Made by a program: the position numbers and the translations under genes. DNA of 51,995 nt from Oscillatoriales cyanobacterium (GTDB taxonomy: Bacteria > Cyanobacteriota > Cyanobacteriia > Cyanobacteriales > Microcoleaceae), in contig RDYN01000062.1 of NCBI GenBank assembly GCA_004293365.1, positions 1-51,995 on the forward strand, in the 5' to 3' direction. Within the stretch, counting starts at the first letter, position 1. Each line of letters opens with the position of its first letter. Below are positions 17,171-25,987 of the stretch, piece by piece. Below the pieces are notes generated by a model. It searched no databases, was not told the DNA's origin, and was given only the letters and a program-made list of their open reading frames with translations.

Positions 17171-18751
17171 ATGACACTCAAGCAACAGCGAAATATTCAC
17201 AATCTTCCCCTTTTTTATATCCTCAAAATGCCGGATAAATTCATAATTAGAAATCGCGTTGCTTTTTCCTTAGCAGGCCTGTATTCAACTGCTTGGACTG
17301 TATCTTTTGCTGCTGTATTGTGGGGCTTTAACGGCAAAGTTTTTGCGGAAACGGCTTTAGCCCAATCTGTGGTTCCTAGTTCTGAACAGTTCTTGCCGCC
17401 ACCGCCACTGCGCGTACCGCCACCGCCACCTGCCAATTTCAACAGCGAAATTAACCCAGCTTTTCGGAATCGGCCGTACCGGCTGGGCCCGGGAGACCAG
17501 ATTTCCGTTCAAGTTCAGCGCTTCCCAGAGCTAAATTTTACGGGTGCAATCAGCCCTGAAGGGGTAATTGTACTGCCGCTAATCGGGACAGTAAATGTGC
17601 GCGGCCTTACTGTCGAAGAAGCACAGCAGCGCCTCCGGGAGAGGTTCACGCAATTTATCAAAAATCCTCAAGTCTCGGCTGCTTTGCTGGTTCAGCGCCC
17701 GGTGGTGGTGACGGTGACGGGGGAAGTGGCTAGGCCTGGTTTTTATCCGCTGCAAACTCCGCAGCTTCCGGCGGCTTTGGCTGCTGCTGCTGGGACTACT
17801 CCGACGGCCCAACTGCGGGCGGTGCGGGTGCGGCGGACTTTGCCGGGTGGTGCTGTGGCTGAGCAAGTTGTTGATATTTTGACGCCGCTGCAAACTGGTA
17901 TTGCTGGGCCGGATTTGCGTTTGGAAGATGGAGATGCGATCGTCGTACCGTACAAAGAGGTTACAGCCGATCGCAAGTCCGATCGAGATTTAGCATCCAG
18001 ATACAGCCTAGCCGCTGCCGCTGTCCCCGTCCAAATCACTGTCACCGGAGAAGTCAGCAAACCCGGTTTTTACACGCTTGGGGCGGGTTCAGGTCGAATT
18101 TCCGCCGCTTTGACCACTGCGGGGGGAGTCACCGCAAAAGCCGATTTGCGGGCGGTACGAGTGCGGCGGACGCTGGTAGATGGCTCCTCGGTGGAGCAAC
18201 CCATCGACCTCTACACTCCCCTAGCAAAGGCTAACGATTTGTTCGATTTTCCTTTGGCCTCGGGAGATGTGATTGTCATCCCCCAATTGGATCCTAGTAT
18301 CAAAAACCTAGACTACGACAAAGCTTTGGTGGCGCGCTCTACCTTGATTAAGCCCAGGATCTACGTTCGAGTTTTGAGTTACGCTAGTGGTGGTTTAACC
18401 TCGTTCTACCTAGAAAATGGCAGCAAGTTTTTGGATGCTATCAACAACTTGCCTGTGAATCTAGCTGATTTGCGGAAAATGGCTTTGATTCGGTTCGACC
18501 AAAAGCAAGGTAGAGCAATCAACCGCAAGATAGATGCAAAAGCTGCTTTGGAGGGCAATGTTTCTCAGAACCCGATGCTGGAAGATAATGATGTGATTGT
18601 GATTGGTCGGAATCTGGTAGAGCGTATTGGTTATGTTCTCAATACTTTTACTCGACCATTTCGCGATACTTTGGGATTTATTTTGTTCTTTGAGCAGTTG
18701 AGAAATGGGGTAAACAATCTGTTTGGGCCATCTAATAACAATAATAGGTAG
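17171..18751 (+). CDS. Wza-like polysaccharide export protein with SLBB repeats
   Basis: About 526 residues from the ATG at 17171; an ATG at 17228 would give a shorter, more standard signal peptide, so the start is uncertain. A signal-type hydrophobic stretch (AFSLAGLYSTAWTVSFAAVL) and a proline-rich linker (QFLPPPPLRVPPPPP) precede the Poly_export domain (YRLGPGDQISVQVQRFPELN, GVIVLPLIGTVNVRGLTVEE). Two mutually similar SLBB domains follow (VTVTGEVARPGFYPLQTP and ITVTGEVSKPGFYTLGAG, each then LRAVRVRRTL), with a third, weaker one near FLDAINNLPVNLADLRKMAL. It should form the outer-membrane channel for capsule or slime polymer and work with the downstream Wzc-like protein. Confidence 0.93.
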   Translation: MTLKQQRNIHNLPLFYILKMPDKFIIRNRVAFSLAGLYSTAWTVSFAAVLWGFNGKVFAETALAQSVVPSSEQFLPPPPLRVPPPPPANFNSEINPAFRNRPYRLGPGDQISVQVQRFPELNFTGAISPEGVIVLPLIGTVNVRGLTVEEAQQRLRERFTQFIKNPQVSAALLVQRPVVVTVTGEVARPGFYPLQTPQLPAALAAAAGTTPTAQLRAVRVRRTLPGGAVAEQVVDILTPLQTGIAGPDLRLEDGDAIVVPYKEVTADRKSDRDLASRYSLAAAAVPVQITVTGEVSKPGFYTLGAGSGRISAALTTAGGVTAKADLRAVRVRRTLVDGSSVEQPIDLYTPLAKANDLFDFPLASGDVIVIPQLDPSIKNLDYDKALVARSTLIKPRIYVRVLSYASGGLTSFYLENGSKFLDAINNLPVNLADLRKMALIRFDQKQGRAINRKIDAKAALEGNVSQNPMLEDNDVIVIGRNLVERIGYVLNTFTRPFRDTLGFILFFEQLRNGVNNLFGPSNNNNR

Positions 18752-19125
18752 TCAGCATTCATTCGTCATTCGTCATTCGTCATTCGTCATTAGTCCGCAG
18801 TCAGCAGTCATTAGTCATCATTAGCGCTGTACCCGCTCGCAAACATCAGTCATTCGCGATCAGTCCTTCAGTATGTTGTTGCGAATAAACACGCTTATGG
18901 GGAGGGAGGGTTCTGTAATCGTAAACTCAGTTGTATCAAAGATTGTTAGCTAAACCAGCCCTACAAAATACTATGTTTTTTGGCCTTACCTGCTTAGTGA
19001 GGATGGGAGCATCTCAGTTTTGCAAGAAGCATTTTTAAAGAGCGGACTGAAGTCCGCACGTGCATTCCTTTTTTTGGGTGGGGGAACACTGTAAATGCAA
19101 CTAAAATCTAAAATCTAAAATCCTT
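18752..19125. repeat. Intergenic with GTCATTC heptads
   Basis: Heptads (GTCATTC)n lie at about 18768-18795, just after the exporter stop. A GCGGACTGAAGTCCGC palindrome sits at 19042-19057 and AAAATCT repeats at 19102-19122, directly before the next gene. No coding region is seen. Confidence 0.8.
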
Positions 19126-21354
19126 ATGACTTTATCAGTTGTCAAACGTTATTTAATTGCTTTCGACCAATACAAGTGGGTGGGGCTGGCAACTCTGGCG
19201 GTGACTGTGGGCGTGTCGGGAGTAGTGGCAGTGCAGCCAACTCAGGCGCCGGTTTACGTTGCTAAAGGTACGCTGTCATACCGCAGACCGAGTGTTATTT
19301 TTTCATCGACTACTACTAAGATTCAACAGGAAGGACAAGAAATAACTAAAGATATGCTATTGGATCAAAAGGTGGTTGAACCAGCAGCTAAAAAAGTAAA
19401 TGTGTCTGCTAAAAAGCTGAAAGATGACGTGGAGATCAAGATGCCGAGCAAGAGTAATGACCCCAGCGCTTTGATTCAAGTATCGTACAAAAATGCCGAT
19501 CGCCAAAAAGCAGAAAAGGTAGCAGAGGCGTTGATGAAGGAAATGGTGATTTATAGCGAAAATTTTAATACTTCCAGCGTCCGAAAAACGATCGCCCAAA
19601 TTAACCAACGCTTGCCGAAAGTAACTCAGGAACTCAGGGAGGCGGAAGCAAAACTTGAATCCTACGAAAAACGAGAAGAGACTTCAATTTTAGCAGTTCA
19701 GAGCGGTACTTTGCCGCAAGCGATTATCGCCAGCGAACAGCAGCAGCGGCAACTCCGGGTGCAGTTGGGAGCAATAGAAGCTCAAATTAAAAGCTTGCAG
19801 GAGCGGTTGGGATTGAATGGAGAGCAAGCTTACGTAGCTCAAGCACTTTCTGCCGATCCAATTATTGCACAACTGCGAGTGCAACTGTTTTCGCTCGAAT
19901 CTCAGCTCAAAATTCTACGTAGCGACTTGCAGGAGGAACACCCGAAAATTGTGGAATTGCTCAAACAAAAACAAGCTTTTGAGCAGCAGTTGCAGCAGCG
20001 ACAATCTGAGGTGCTCGGGGGTAACGGGGTAGCGGCTCCGCTCAGAAGTGCCGATCGAATTCGGGTAGACTCTTCTTTAGACCCGGCGAGACAGCAGCTA
20101 GCTCAAAATTTGATTGCTTTGCAAACGCAGCGGGATGTGGCGCAAGAGCAACTCAAAGGAGTAGAGAACACTGAACGACAATTGCGCCAGGAATACGCGA
20201 AAATCCCCAACAAGCAGTTAGAACAAGCGCGTTTAGCCCAGCAAGTGGCGCTGAAAAAAGCTCTCTACGATAAGATGCAGTCGGCTTTGGTAGATGCTGA
20301 GGCGGCGAGAGCTGAGACAACGGGGAGTTTGACAATCGCCCAGTTTCCCAAAACTGATGACGTTCCCTCAAACAAGAGAGGTTTGCCGGTGATGCTGGCG
20401 GTGGGAGGATTTGTGGGATTGCTGCTGGGCGGCGGGTTCATATTTTTGTTGGGGATGCTCAACGGGAAGTTTTACAGTTGGGAAGAAGTGCGGGCGGCTT
20501 TGGTGGAAAAAGAAGTGCCAATACTGGCTGTTTTGCCTGAAGTGATTGTGTTTGATTCCTATGGGGAGGAGATGCCGCTGGCTTTGGAACCCAATTCGCC
20601 TTATTTGGAGTTTTACGAGCGGTTGCGGACAAATTTGCGCCGAATTGGCGAAAAACCTGTGAAGGTGGTGTTGCTGACTTCGGCGGCGCCTTTGGAGGGA
20701 AAGAGTTTTAGTGCTTACAATTTGGCAATTGCGTCGGCTCGATCGGGCAAACGGACTTTGTTAATTGAAGCAGATTTGCGATCGGGTTCTAATGTGGAAT
20801 CTTTGAAAATCGCTGCCGATCCTCTGGCGGCGGTGGAACCTTTGCACTATTACGGCAATATGAGCGAGTGCGTTTTGTTGGTTCCAGAAGTAGAGAACCT
20901 ATATGTCGTGCCGAGTCCGGGCAGTTTGCGGCAGGCTTCGGCGGTACTGGAATCGAGCGAAATACGGAGGTTGTTTGAGGATGTTCGCAACCGCTTTGAT
21001 TTTGTAGTGGTGGATTCTCCGGCGCTGAGCGAGTGCAACGACGCGCTGACGCTGGAACCGTATACGGACGGTATAATTTTGGTAGCGCGGGCTGGTTATA
21101 CGCTGGCGAGTATGTTGTCGGAGGCTGCGGATCAGTTAGTGGAATCTGATGATGATGATTCGCACAAATCGGGGCCGCGGCTGTTGGGGGCGATTATTAA
21201 TGGTGCTGATATTGCGGTGAAGTACCGGAATGATGTTGATGAGTGGGAGTTGCCTTTGAGTAGTGTGAGCGATGGGGCGATCGAAGTGCGATCGAAGCAA
21301 TTACCGCAGCAGTCAAATCCGAAAAACAAAGCTATTAATAGTAAATTCAACTAA
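19126..21354 (+). CDS. Wzc-like chain-length determinant / BY-kinase-type protein
   Basis: 742 residues. An N-terminal membrane helix (WVGLATLAVTVGVSGVVAV) starts a Wzz domain. A long coiled coil follows (about 150-400, ending KKALYDKMQSALVDAEAARA), then a second membrane helix (GLPVMLAVGGFVGLLLGGGF) and a cytoplasmic CpsD/CapB-like P-loop domain. The Walker A is unusual: APLEGKS with Lys526, where PGEGKST is normal. Walker A-prime is LIEADLRSG (Asp550), and Walker B is FDFVVVDSPA. A C-terminal tyrosine cluster, the usual autophosphorylation site, is missing; only one Tyr (AVKYRNDV) lies near the end. It should control chain length and drive polymer export with the Wza-like protein. Kinase activity is doubtful. 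Confidence 0.92.
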   Translation: MTLSVVKRYLIAFDQYKWVGLATLAVTVGVSGVVAVQPTQAPVYVAKGTLSYRRPSVIFSSTTTKIQQEGQEITKDMLLDQKVVEPAAKKVNVSAKKLKDDVEIKMPSKSNDPSALIQVSYKNADRQKAEKVAEALMKEMVIYSENFNTSSVRKTIAQINQRLPKVTQELREAEAKLESYEKREETSILAVQSGTLPQAIIASEQQQRQLRVQLGAIEAQIKSLQERLGLNGEQAYVAQALSADPIIAQLRVQLFSLESQLKILRSDLQEEHPKIVELLKQKQAFEQQLQQRQSEVLGGNGVAAPLRSADRIRVDSSLDPARQQLAQNLIALQTQRDVAQEQLKGVENTERQLRQEYAKIPNKQLEQARLAQQVALKKALYDKMQSALVDAEAARAETTGSLTIAQFPKTDDVPSNKRGLPVMLAVGGFVGLLLGGGFIFLLGMLNGKFYSWEEVRAALVEKEVPILAVLPEVIVFDSYGEEMPLALEPNSPYLEFYERLRTNLRRIGEKPVKVVLLTSAAPLEGKSFSAYNLAIASARSGKRTLLIEADLRSGSNVESLKIAADPLAAVEPLHYYGNMSECVLLVPEVENLYVVPSPGSLRQASAVLESSEIRRLFEDVRNRFDFVVVDSPALSECNDALTLEPYTDGIILVARAGYTLASMLSEAADQLVESDDDDSHKSGPRLLGAIINGADIAVKYRNDVDEWELPLSSVSDGAIEVRSKQLPQQSNPKNKAINSKFN

Positions 21355-21554
21355 TAATTTATGGGATTAAATTAGACTTGAATCGCTTTTTTATTATTGA
21401 AAACAAATCTCGAATATGTCTGCTTTTAGAAGCATTGATATGGGGTTTTTCTGTAAATCAAAGATTTATGCAATAGGTATTTAATCTGTAATCCAAGTAT
21501 CAGCATCAAGCGAGGATGAGGCAGCATAGACATCTGTCTGCCTATCCCACTTGA

Positions 21555-21588
21555 CATTGGTGACAATGCCAGAAAGTTGTCACCAATG
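21555..21588. terminator. Perfect 12-bp stem-loop between convergent genes
   Basis: CATTGGTGACAA / TTGTCACCAATG around a 10-base loop, midway between the ends of the Wzc-like gene (plus) and the Calx-beta gene (minus). There is no U-run on either side, so termination is inferred from position. The rest of 21355-21625 holds no gene. Confidence 0.65.
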
Positions 21589-21625
21589 ATTAAAACCCAC
21601 TAACGCCAATTGCCAGTCAAAAAAC

Positions 21626-24600
21626 CTACTTAGCAAATTGGTTGTTCAAGGCAACCAAACCAGGATTAAGCTTCGGATCTGTGAGTGAATTCAACCAGCT
21701 AGCGGCGACACCGAAGTTGGAGACTGAGTTGGAATTAATCCCGACGTTAGAGGCTGCGATTCCGCCACCCAGTAGCTCGTCGGCGATAGATTTGTTCACC
21801 AAATCTGCTGTTCCCCGAACCCCAGCCCCAGGCAAGCTGGAAGTCTTTCGCAGGCCACCGTCGAGTAGCTCGTCGTTTGTCAAAGTGAGACTACTTGCCA
21901 TTCTCATCCCAGGGTTAAATTCTGGGTCATTATCGACGATCGTCAAAACGGCCGTACTTTGGGTGCCAATCGTGGCGCCTGTCGGGTTAACCAAAGTTAA
22001 ATTGACAGTTTCGTTAAGCGGAAGGATAGTGCCAGTCAGGAAAGATAAAGCACCATCCGGGAAAGAGTCATCGATAATGGGAATAGTGATGGTTTTGGGT
22101 GCAGAATCCCCAGCGGCAAAATTGACAGCGATCAAACCATTGGTGTAATCAGCAGGGGCTGTAGCAGTACCGTCGGACGAGTTGATGAAAGCTGAGGCTG
22201 CACCGAGAGCACTGCCAGTACGAGTGACAGTCACTGCTAAAACGGGCGTTCCATCTTCGTTGACACTGAAGAAAGGGGCGCTGAATTGCAGGGTGCTGTC
22301 ATTGTCTACGATCGTCGTAACGGCGGTGCTTTGCGCTCCAATCGTCGCATTGCCTGTCGGGTTAACCAAACTTAAGTTGAGATTTTCGTTACCCTCCACC
22401 AAAGTGTCATCGATAATGGGAATATTGACGATCTTGGGTGCGGAATCCCCAGCAGCAAAATTGACAAGGAGCGGAGTATTGGCGTAGTCACCAGGGGCGA
22501 TCGCAGTTCCATTGGCTAGGTTCACGGTAGCTGAAACTGCGCCAGCACTACTGCCAGTGCGAGTGACTGTGACGGGTAACACCGCTACGCCATTTTCTCG
22601 GATCCTGAAAGTACCAGAACTAAATTGCAGGGTGCTGTCATTGTCTATGATGTCGAAAGTGGCGGTACTTTGGGTGCCAATGGAGGCATTGCCTGTGGGG
22701 CTGCCCAAAGTTAAGCTCAGATTTTCAGTAGGTTCGAGCAAAGTGTCGTTGACGATCGGAATATTGATCGTCTTGGCTGCGGTGTCCCCATCGGCAAAAT
22801 TGACAAGGATCGGAGTATTGGCGTAGTCACCAGGGGCGATCGCAGTTCCATCGGCCAAGCTGATGGTGCCTGACACAGCACCGATAGCGTTACCAGTGCG
22901 AGTGACTGTCACGGCTGCGATCGGAGTTCCGTCTTCGTTGGCGCTAAAAGTAGGAGCACTAAATTGCAGGGTGCTGTCATTGTCTAAGATGTCCAAACGC
23001 GCGGTACCTTGCGTTCCAATCGTGGCATTTCCTGTCGGGTTAACCAAAGTTAAATTGATACTTTCGGTAGGCTCTACCAAGGTGTCGTTGACGATCGGAA
23101 TATTGAGGACTTTGGGTGTGTTGTCTCCAGCGGCAAAATTGACAGGAATCGGAGCAGGGTTGTAGTCACCAGGGGCTGTAGCAGTGCCATTGGTCAAGTT
23201 GATATTTGCTGAGACTGCGCCGAGAGTGCTGCCAGTGCGAGTGACTGTCACCGCTGAAAAGGTTGTTCCATCTTCGTTCACCCTGAAGACAGGAGCACTA
23301 AATTGCAGGGTGCTGTCATTGTCTAAGATGTTCAAAGTGGCGGTACTTTGGGTGCCAATAGTGGCATTTCCTGTCGGGCCAACCAAACTTAAATTGACAG
23401 TTTCGGTAGGCTCTATCAAGGTGTCGTTGACGATCGGAATGGTGACGACTTTGGCTGCGGTGTCCCCATCGGCAAAATTGACAGGAATCGGAGTACCGGT
23501 GTAGTCACCAGGGGCGATCGCAGTACCGTTAGTCAGGTTCACGTTGGCTGAGACTGCACCAGCACTACTGCCATTACGAATGACTGTCACGGCTGCAACG
23601 GGCGTTCCATCTTCGTTGACGCCAAAGGTAGGGGAACTAAATTGCAGGCTGCTGTCATTGTCTACGATGTTGACGGTGGCGGTACTTTGGGTGCCAATGG
23701 TGGTATTGCCTGTCGGGCTACCCAAGGTTAATCTGACAGTTTCGTTACCTTCTACCAAAGTGTCGTTGACGATCGGAATATTGACCGTTTTGGGTGTGTT
23801 GTCTCCAGCGGCAAAATTGACAGCGATCGGAGTATTGGCGTAGTCACCAGGGGCGATCGCAGTTCCATCGGCCAAGCTGACGGTGGCTGACACAGCACCA
23901 GCCGTACTGCCAGTGCGAGTTACTGTTACGGTTGTGATGGGGGTGCCATCTTCGTTGACACTGAAGCTGGAGCCACTGAATTGCAGGCTGCTGTCATTGT
24001 CTACAATGTTCAAACTGGCGGTACCTTGGGTTCCAATCGTCGCACCGCCTGTCGGGTTAACCAAACTTAAGTTGACAGTTTCGGTACCCTCTACCAAAGT
24101 GTCGTTGACGATCGGAATATTGATCGTCTTGGGTGCAGAATCGCCAGCGCCAAAATTGACCAGGATGGGACTGTTGTTGTAATCAGCAGGGGCTGTAGCA
24201 CTACCATTTGCCAAGTTCACAGTAGCTGAAACTGCTGCGGTACTGCTGCCAGTACGAGTGACTGTCACGGCTGCACTCGTCGTCCCATCTTCGTTCACAC
24301 TGAAGGTAGGAGCGCTAAATTGCAGGCTGCTGGGAGGAAGAGTGTCATTGTCCACTATGCTCAAAGTGGCAGTACCTTGCGTCCCAATCGTTGCACCACC
24401 TGTCGGGTTTGCCAAAGTTAAGTTGACAGTTTCGGTACCTTCCACCAAAGTGTCATCGACAATGGGAATGGTAATAGTCTTGGGTGCTGTGTCCCCAGCG
24501 GCAAAACTAACAGGGATTGCAGTACCGTTATAATCACCAGGCGCTGTTGCAGTACCATTGGTCAAGTTGACTGTAGCTGAGACTGCGCCCTCGCTGCCAC

Positions 24601-25423
24601 CCGTGCGCGTCACGGTTACGGCTGCAACCGCTGTCCCGTTTTCGTTGACGCTGAAGGTTGGAGCACTAAACTGAAGGCTAGGCGGATTTGAAGTCCCTTG
24701 ATAGTCAATCTTCCGCACCAGGTAGTCGGAACTATCGTCTTTGAATGCGGTGGCGGTGTAGGCAGCGGTGGGGCTATCGTAGGCTTTGGCGGAGAACCGC
24801 AGTTCGTCAAAAGCAGTGTTGGTGGGAGATTGTATCTTGAATTGGAAACTGCCGTCGGTGCGATCGCCAATGAAAGTTACTCCATCTACACCGGCGGTAA
24901 TCGGTTTTGCTGCGATCGGAGCGTTGAGACGAGTGATCGTAAAATTGCTGGCGGGTACCAGAGTCCCATTATTAAAGATTTGTAGCAAACCAACTTCATT
25001 ACCTTGATCGCCGACTCCTGGGCTGGTTTTGGGAATCAATGCACTGAGGTCGATCGTCGCGCTAGTGATGTCTTGGTTATCTGCCCATTTCAGCTTCAGC
25101 GCTTGAGATTGATTTGTGTTGGGATTATAGTTGATTTCCGCTCTAATTTTAGTGGTGTCGGTGAACCAACCATCATAGGAGGATGGGACACCAATACCAG
25201 GGCTACTGCCATAACTCAACCAGCTTTTAGGATTTTCATTAGTTGGTAAAGTGAGGTTGGCGATCGCTTGAGGATTAAGGTAATCAGTTTCCACGCCATC
25301 AAAAGCTATCCCAGACAGTTTGATACCTTGATTCTGGGCAGCAGTCGGCCATTTTGTAATCAGGTCATTGACGCTGGTGAAATTAGTGGTTTGACCCAAA
25401 GAACCATTCAATGGAGTAGGCAT
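21626..25423 (-). CDS. Large surface protein with eight Calx-beta repeats
   Basis: 1265 residues. The unique N-terminal domain (1-245) has no cleavable signal. Eight Calx-beta domains of about 113 residues follow (about 249-1160), each opening LQFS.P.FSVNEDGT..AAVTV and closing PTG.ATIGTQSTA...IVDNDS; the DDT and VDNDS acidic loops are the usual calcium ligands. The tail (DPEFNPGMRMASSLTL...GLVALNNQFAK) has neither a PEP-CTERM tag nor a membrane helix. Absence of a signal peptide and Ca-binding repeats are typical of type I-secreted cyanobacterial adhesins, but no secretion genes adjoin. It probably acts in adhesion or in the sheath. Repeats are very similar at DNA level, so copy number may vary by recombination. 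Confidence 0.92.
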   Translation of the reverse strand: MPTPLNGSLGQTTNFTSVNDLITKWPTAAQNQGIKLSGIAFDGVETDYLNPQAIANLTLPTNENPKSWLSYGSSPGIGVPSSYDGWFTDTTKIRAEINYNPNTNQSQALKLKWADNQDITSATIDLSALIPKTSPGVGDQGNEVGLLQIFNNGTLVPASNFTITRLNAPIAAKPITAGVDGVTFIGDRTDGSFQFKIQSPTNTAFDELRFSAKAYDSPTAAYTATAFKDDSSDYLVRKIDYQGTSNPPSLQFSAPTFSVNENGTAVAAVTVTRTGGSEGAVSATVNLTNGTATAPGDYNGTAIPVSFAAGDTAPKTITIPIVDDTLVEGTETVNLTLANPTGGATIGTQGTATLSIVDNDTLPPSSLQFSAPTFSVNEDGTTSAAVTVTRTGSSTAAVSATVNLANGSATAPADYNNSPILVNFGAGDSAPKTINIPIVNDTLVEGTETVNLSLVNPTGGATIGTQGTASLNIVDNDSSLQFSGSSFSVNEDGTPITTVTVTRTGSTAGAVSATVSLADGTAIAPGDYANTPIAVNFAAGDNTPKTVNIPIVNDTLVEGNETVRLTLGSPTGNTTIGTQSTATVNIVDNDSSLQFSSPTFGVNEDGTPVAAVTVIRNGSSAGAVSANVNLTNGTAIAPGDYTGTPIPVNFADGDTAAKVVTIPIVNDTLIEPTETVNLSLVGPTGNATIGTQSTATLNILDNDSTLQFSAPVFRVNEDGTTFSAVTVTRTGSTLGAVSANINLTNGTATAPGDYNPAPIPVNFAAGDNTPKVLNIPIVNDTLVEPTESINLTLVNPTGNATIGTQGTARLDILDNDSTLQFSAPTFSANEDGTPIAAVTVTRTGNAIGAVSGTISLADGTAIAPGDYANTPILVNFADGDTAAKTINIPIVNDTLLEPTENLSLTLGSPTGNASIGTQSTATFDIIDNDSTLQFSSGTFRIRENGVAVLPVTVTRTGSSAGAVSATVNLANGTAIAPGDYANTPLLVNFAAGDSAPKIVNIPIIDDTLVEGNENLNLSLVNPTGNATIGAQSTAVTTIVDNDSTLQFSAPFFSVNEDGTPVLAVTVTRTGSALGAASAFINSSDGTATAPADYTNGLIAVNFAAGDSAPKTITIPIIDDSFPDGALSFLTGTILPLNETVNLTLVNPTGATIGTQSTAVLTIVDNDPEFNPGMRMASSLTLTNDELLDGGLRKTSSLPGAGVRGTADLVNKSIADELLGGGIAASNVGINSNSVSNFGVAASWLNSLTDPKLNPGLVALNNQFAK

Positions 25424-25987
25424 AGCTTGTCTTTTGATAGTAATTAACGATTAGAAGTGACAGAAAACCACAGGGTTAGGCTTTTTTGATAGTTATCGGT
25501 CACGATAAGCAGTGTTTCATAGTCAATTGCTGCGATCCGGACAAATTTCAGATAAATTTTTCAGCCCTGCAAATAGCGGGTTTTCCACATACGTAGAGGA
25601 GAATTTAAATAATTGTCAAGATACGTAAATTTACGTATAATAATTATCAAAATATGTGAAGCTGTAGTTGGACGGCAGCCGTGTTCTCTCTGCACCCTCA
25701 AGGTCAATACCGTTGGGTTAAAGTTTTTTGTCATTGCGAGGAACAAATTATTTGTAGTGTGCGTCAAAGTAAAGATAGTACCCAAAAAATATCGAAAATC
25801 TCACAGATCCGCACAGCCGCGACAATATTTGAGCCAACCAACCCAAAAATTGTTTGGTAGCAAGACTTTTGAAAATTGCTATTAAAAGCAATACGCTTGG
25901 GTTAAAAGTTCTCCGAAGAGAGGAACGGTTCGCAAAAACTCACATTCCTCGCAATGACCGAAATAGGTTACTAATCCCTAAAATCCC
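25424..25987. repeat. Intergenic with 14-bp inverted repeats about 230 bp apart
   Basis: GTCATTGCGAGGAA at 25730-25743 and its exact complement at 25945-25958 bracket about 200 bases with the related internal motifs TTGGGTTAAAG and TTGGGTTAAAAG. This resembles a small non-autonomous element. No obvious target duplication is seen. Short open frames here are not convincing genes. The 5' part is the leader of the Calx-beta gene. Confidence 0.55.

Noticed and set aside
21642-24533. A ladder of plus-strand open frames about 340 bp apart
   Set aside because: Antisense shadows of the eight Calx-beta repeats; regular spacing mirrors the repeat length.
25561-25885. Short open frames on both strands upstream of the STAND gene
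   Set aside because: They lie within the inverted-repeat element and lack start signals.
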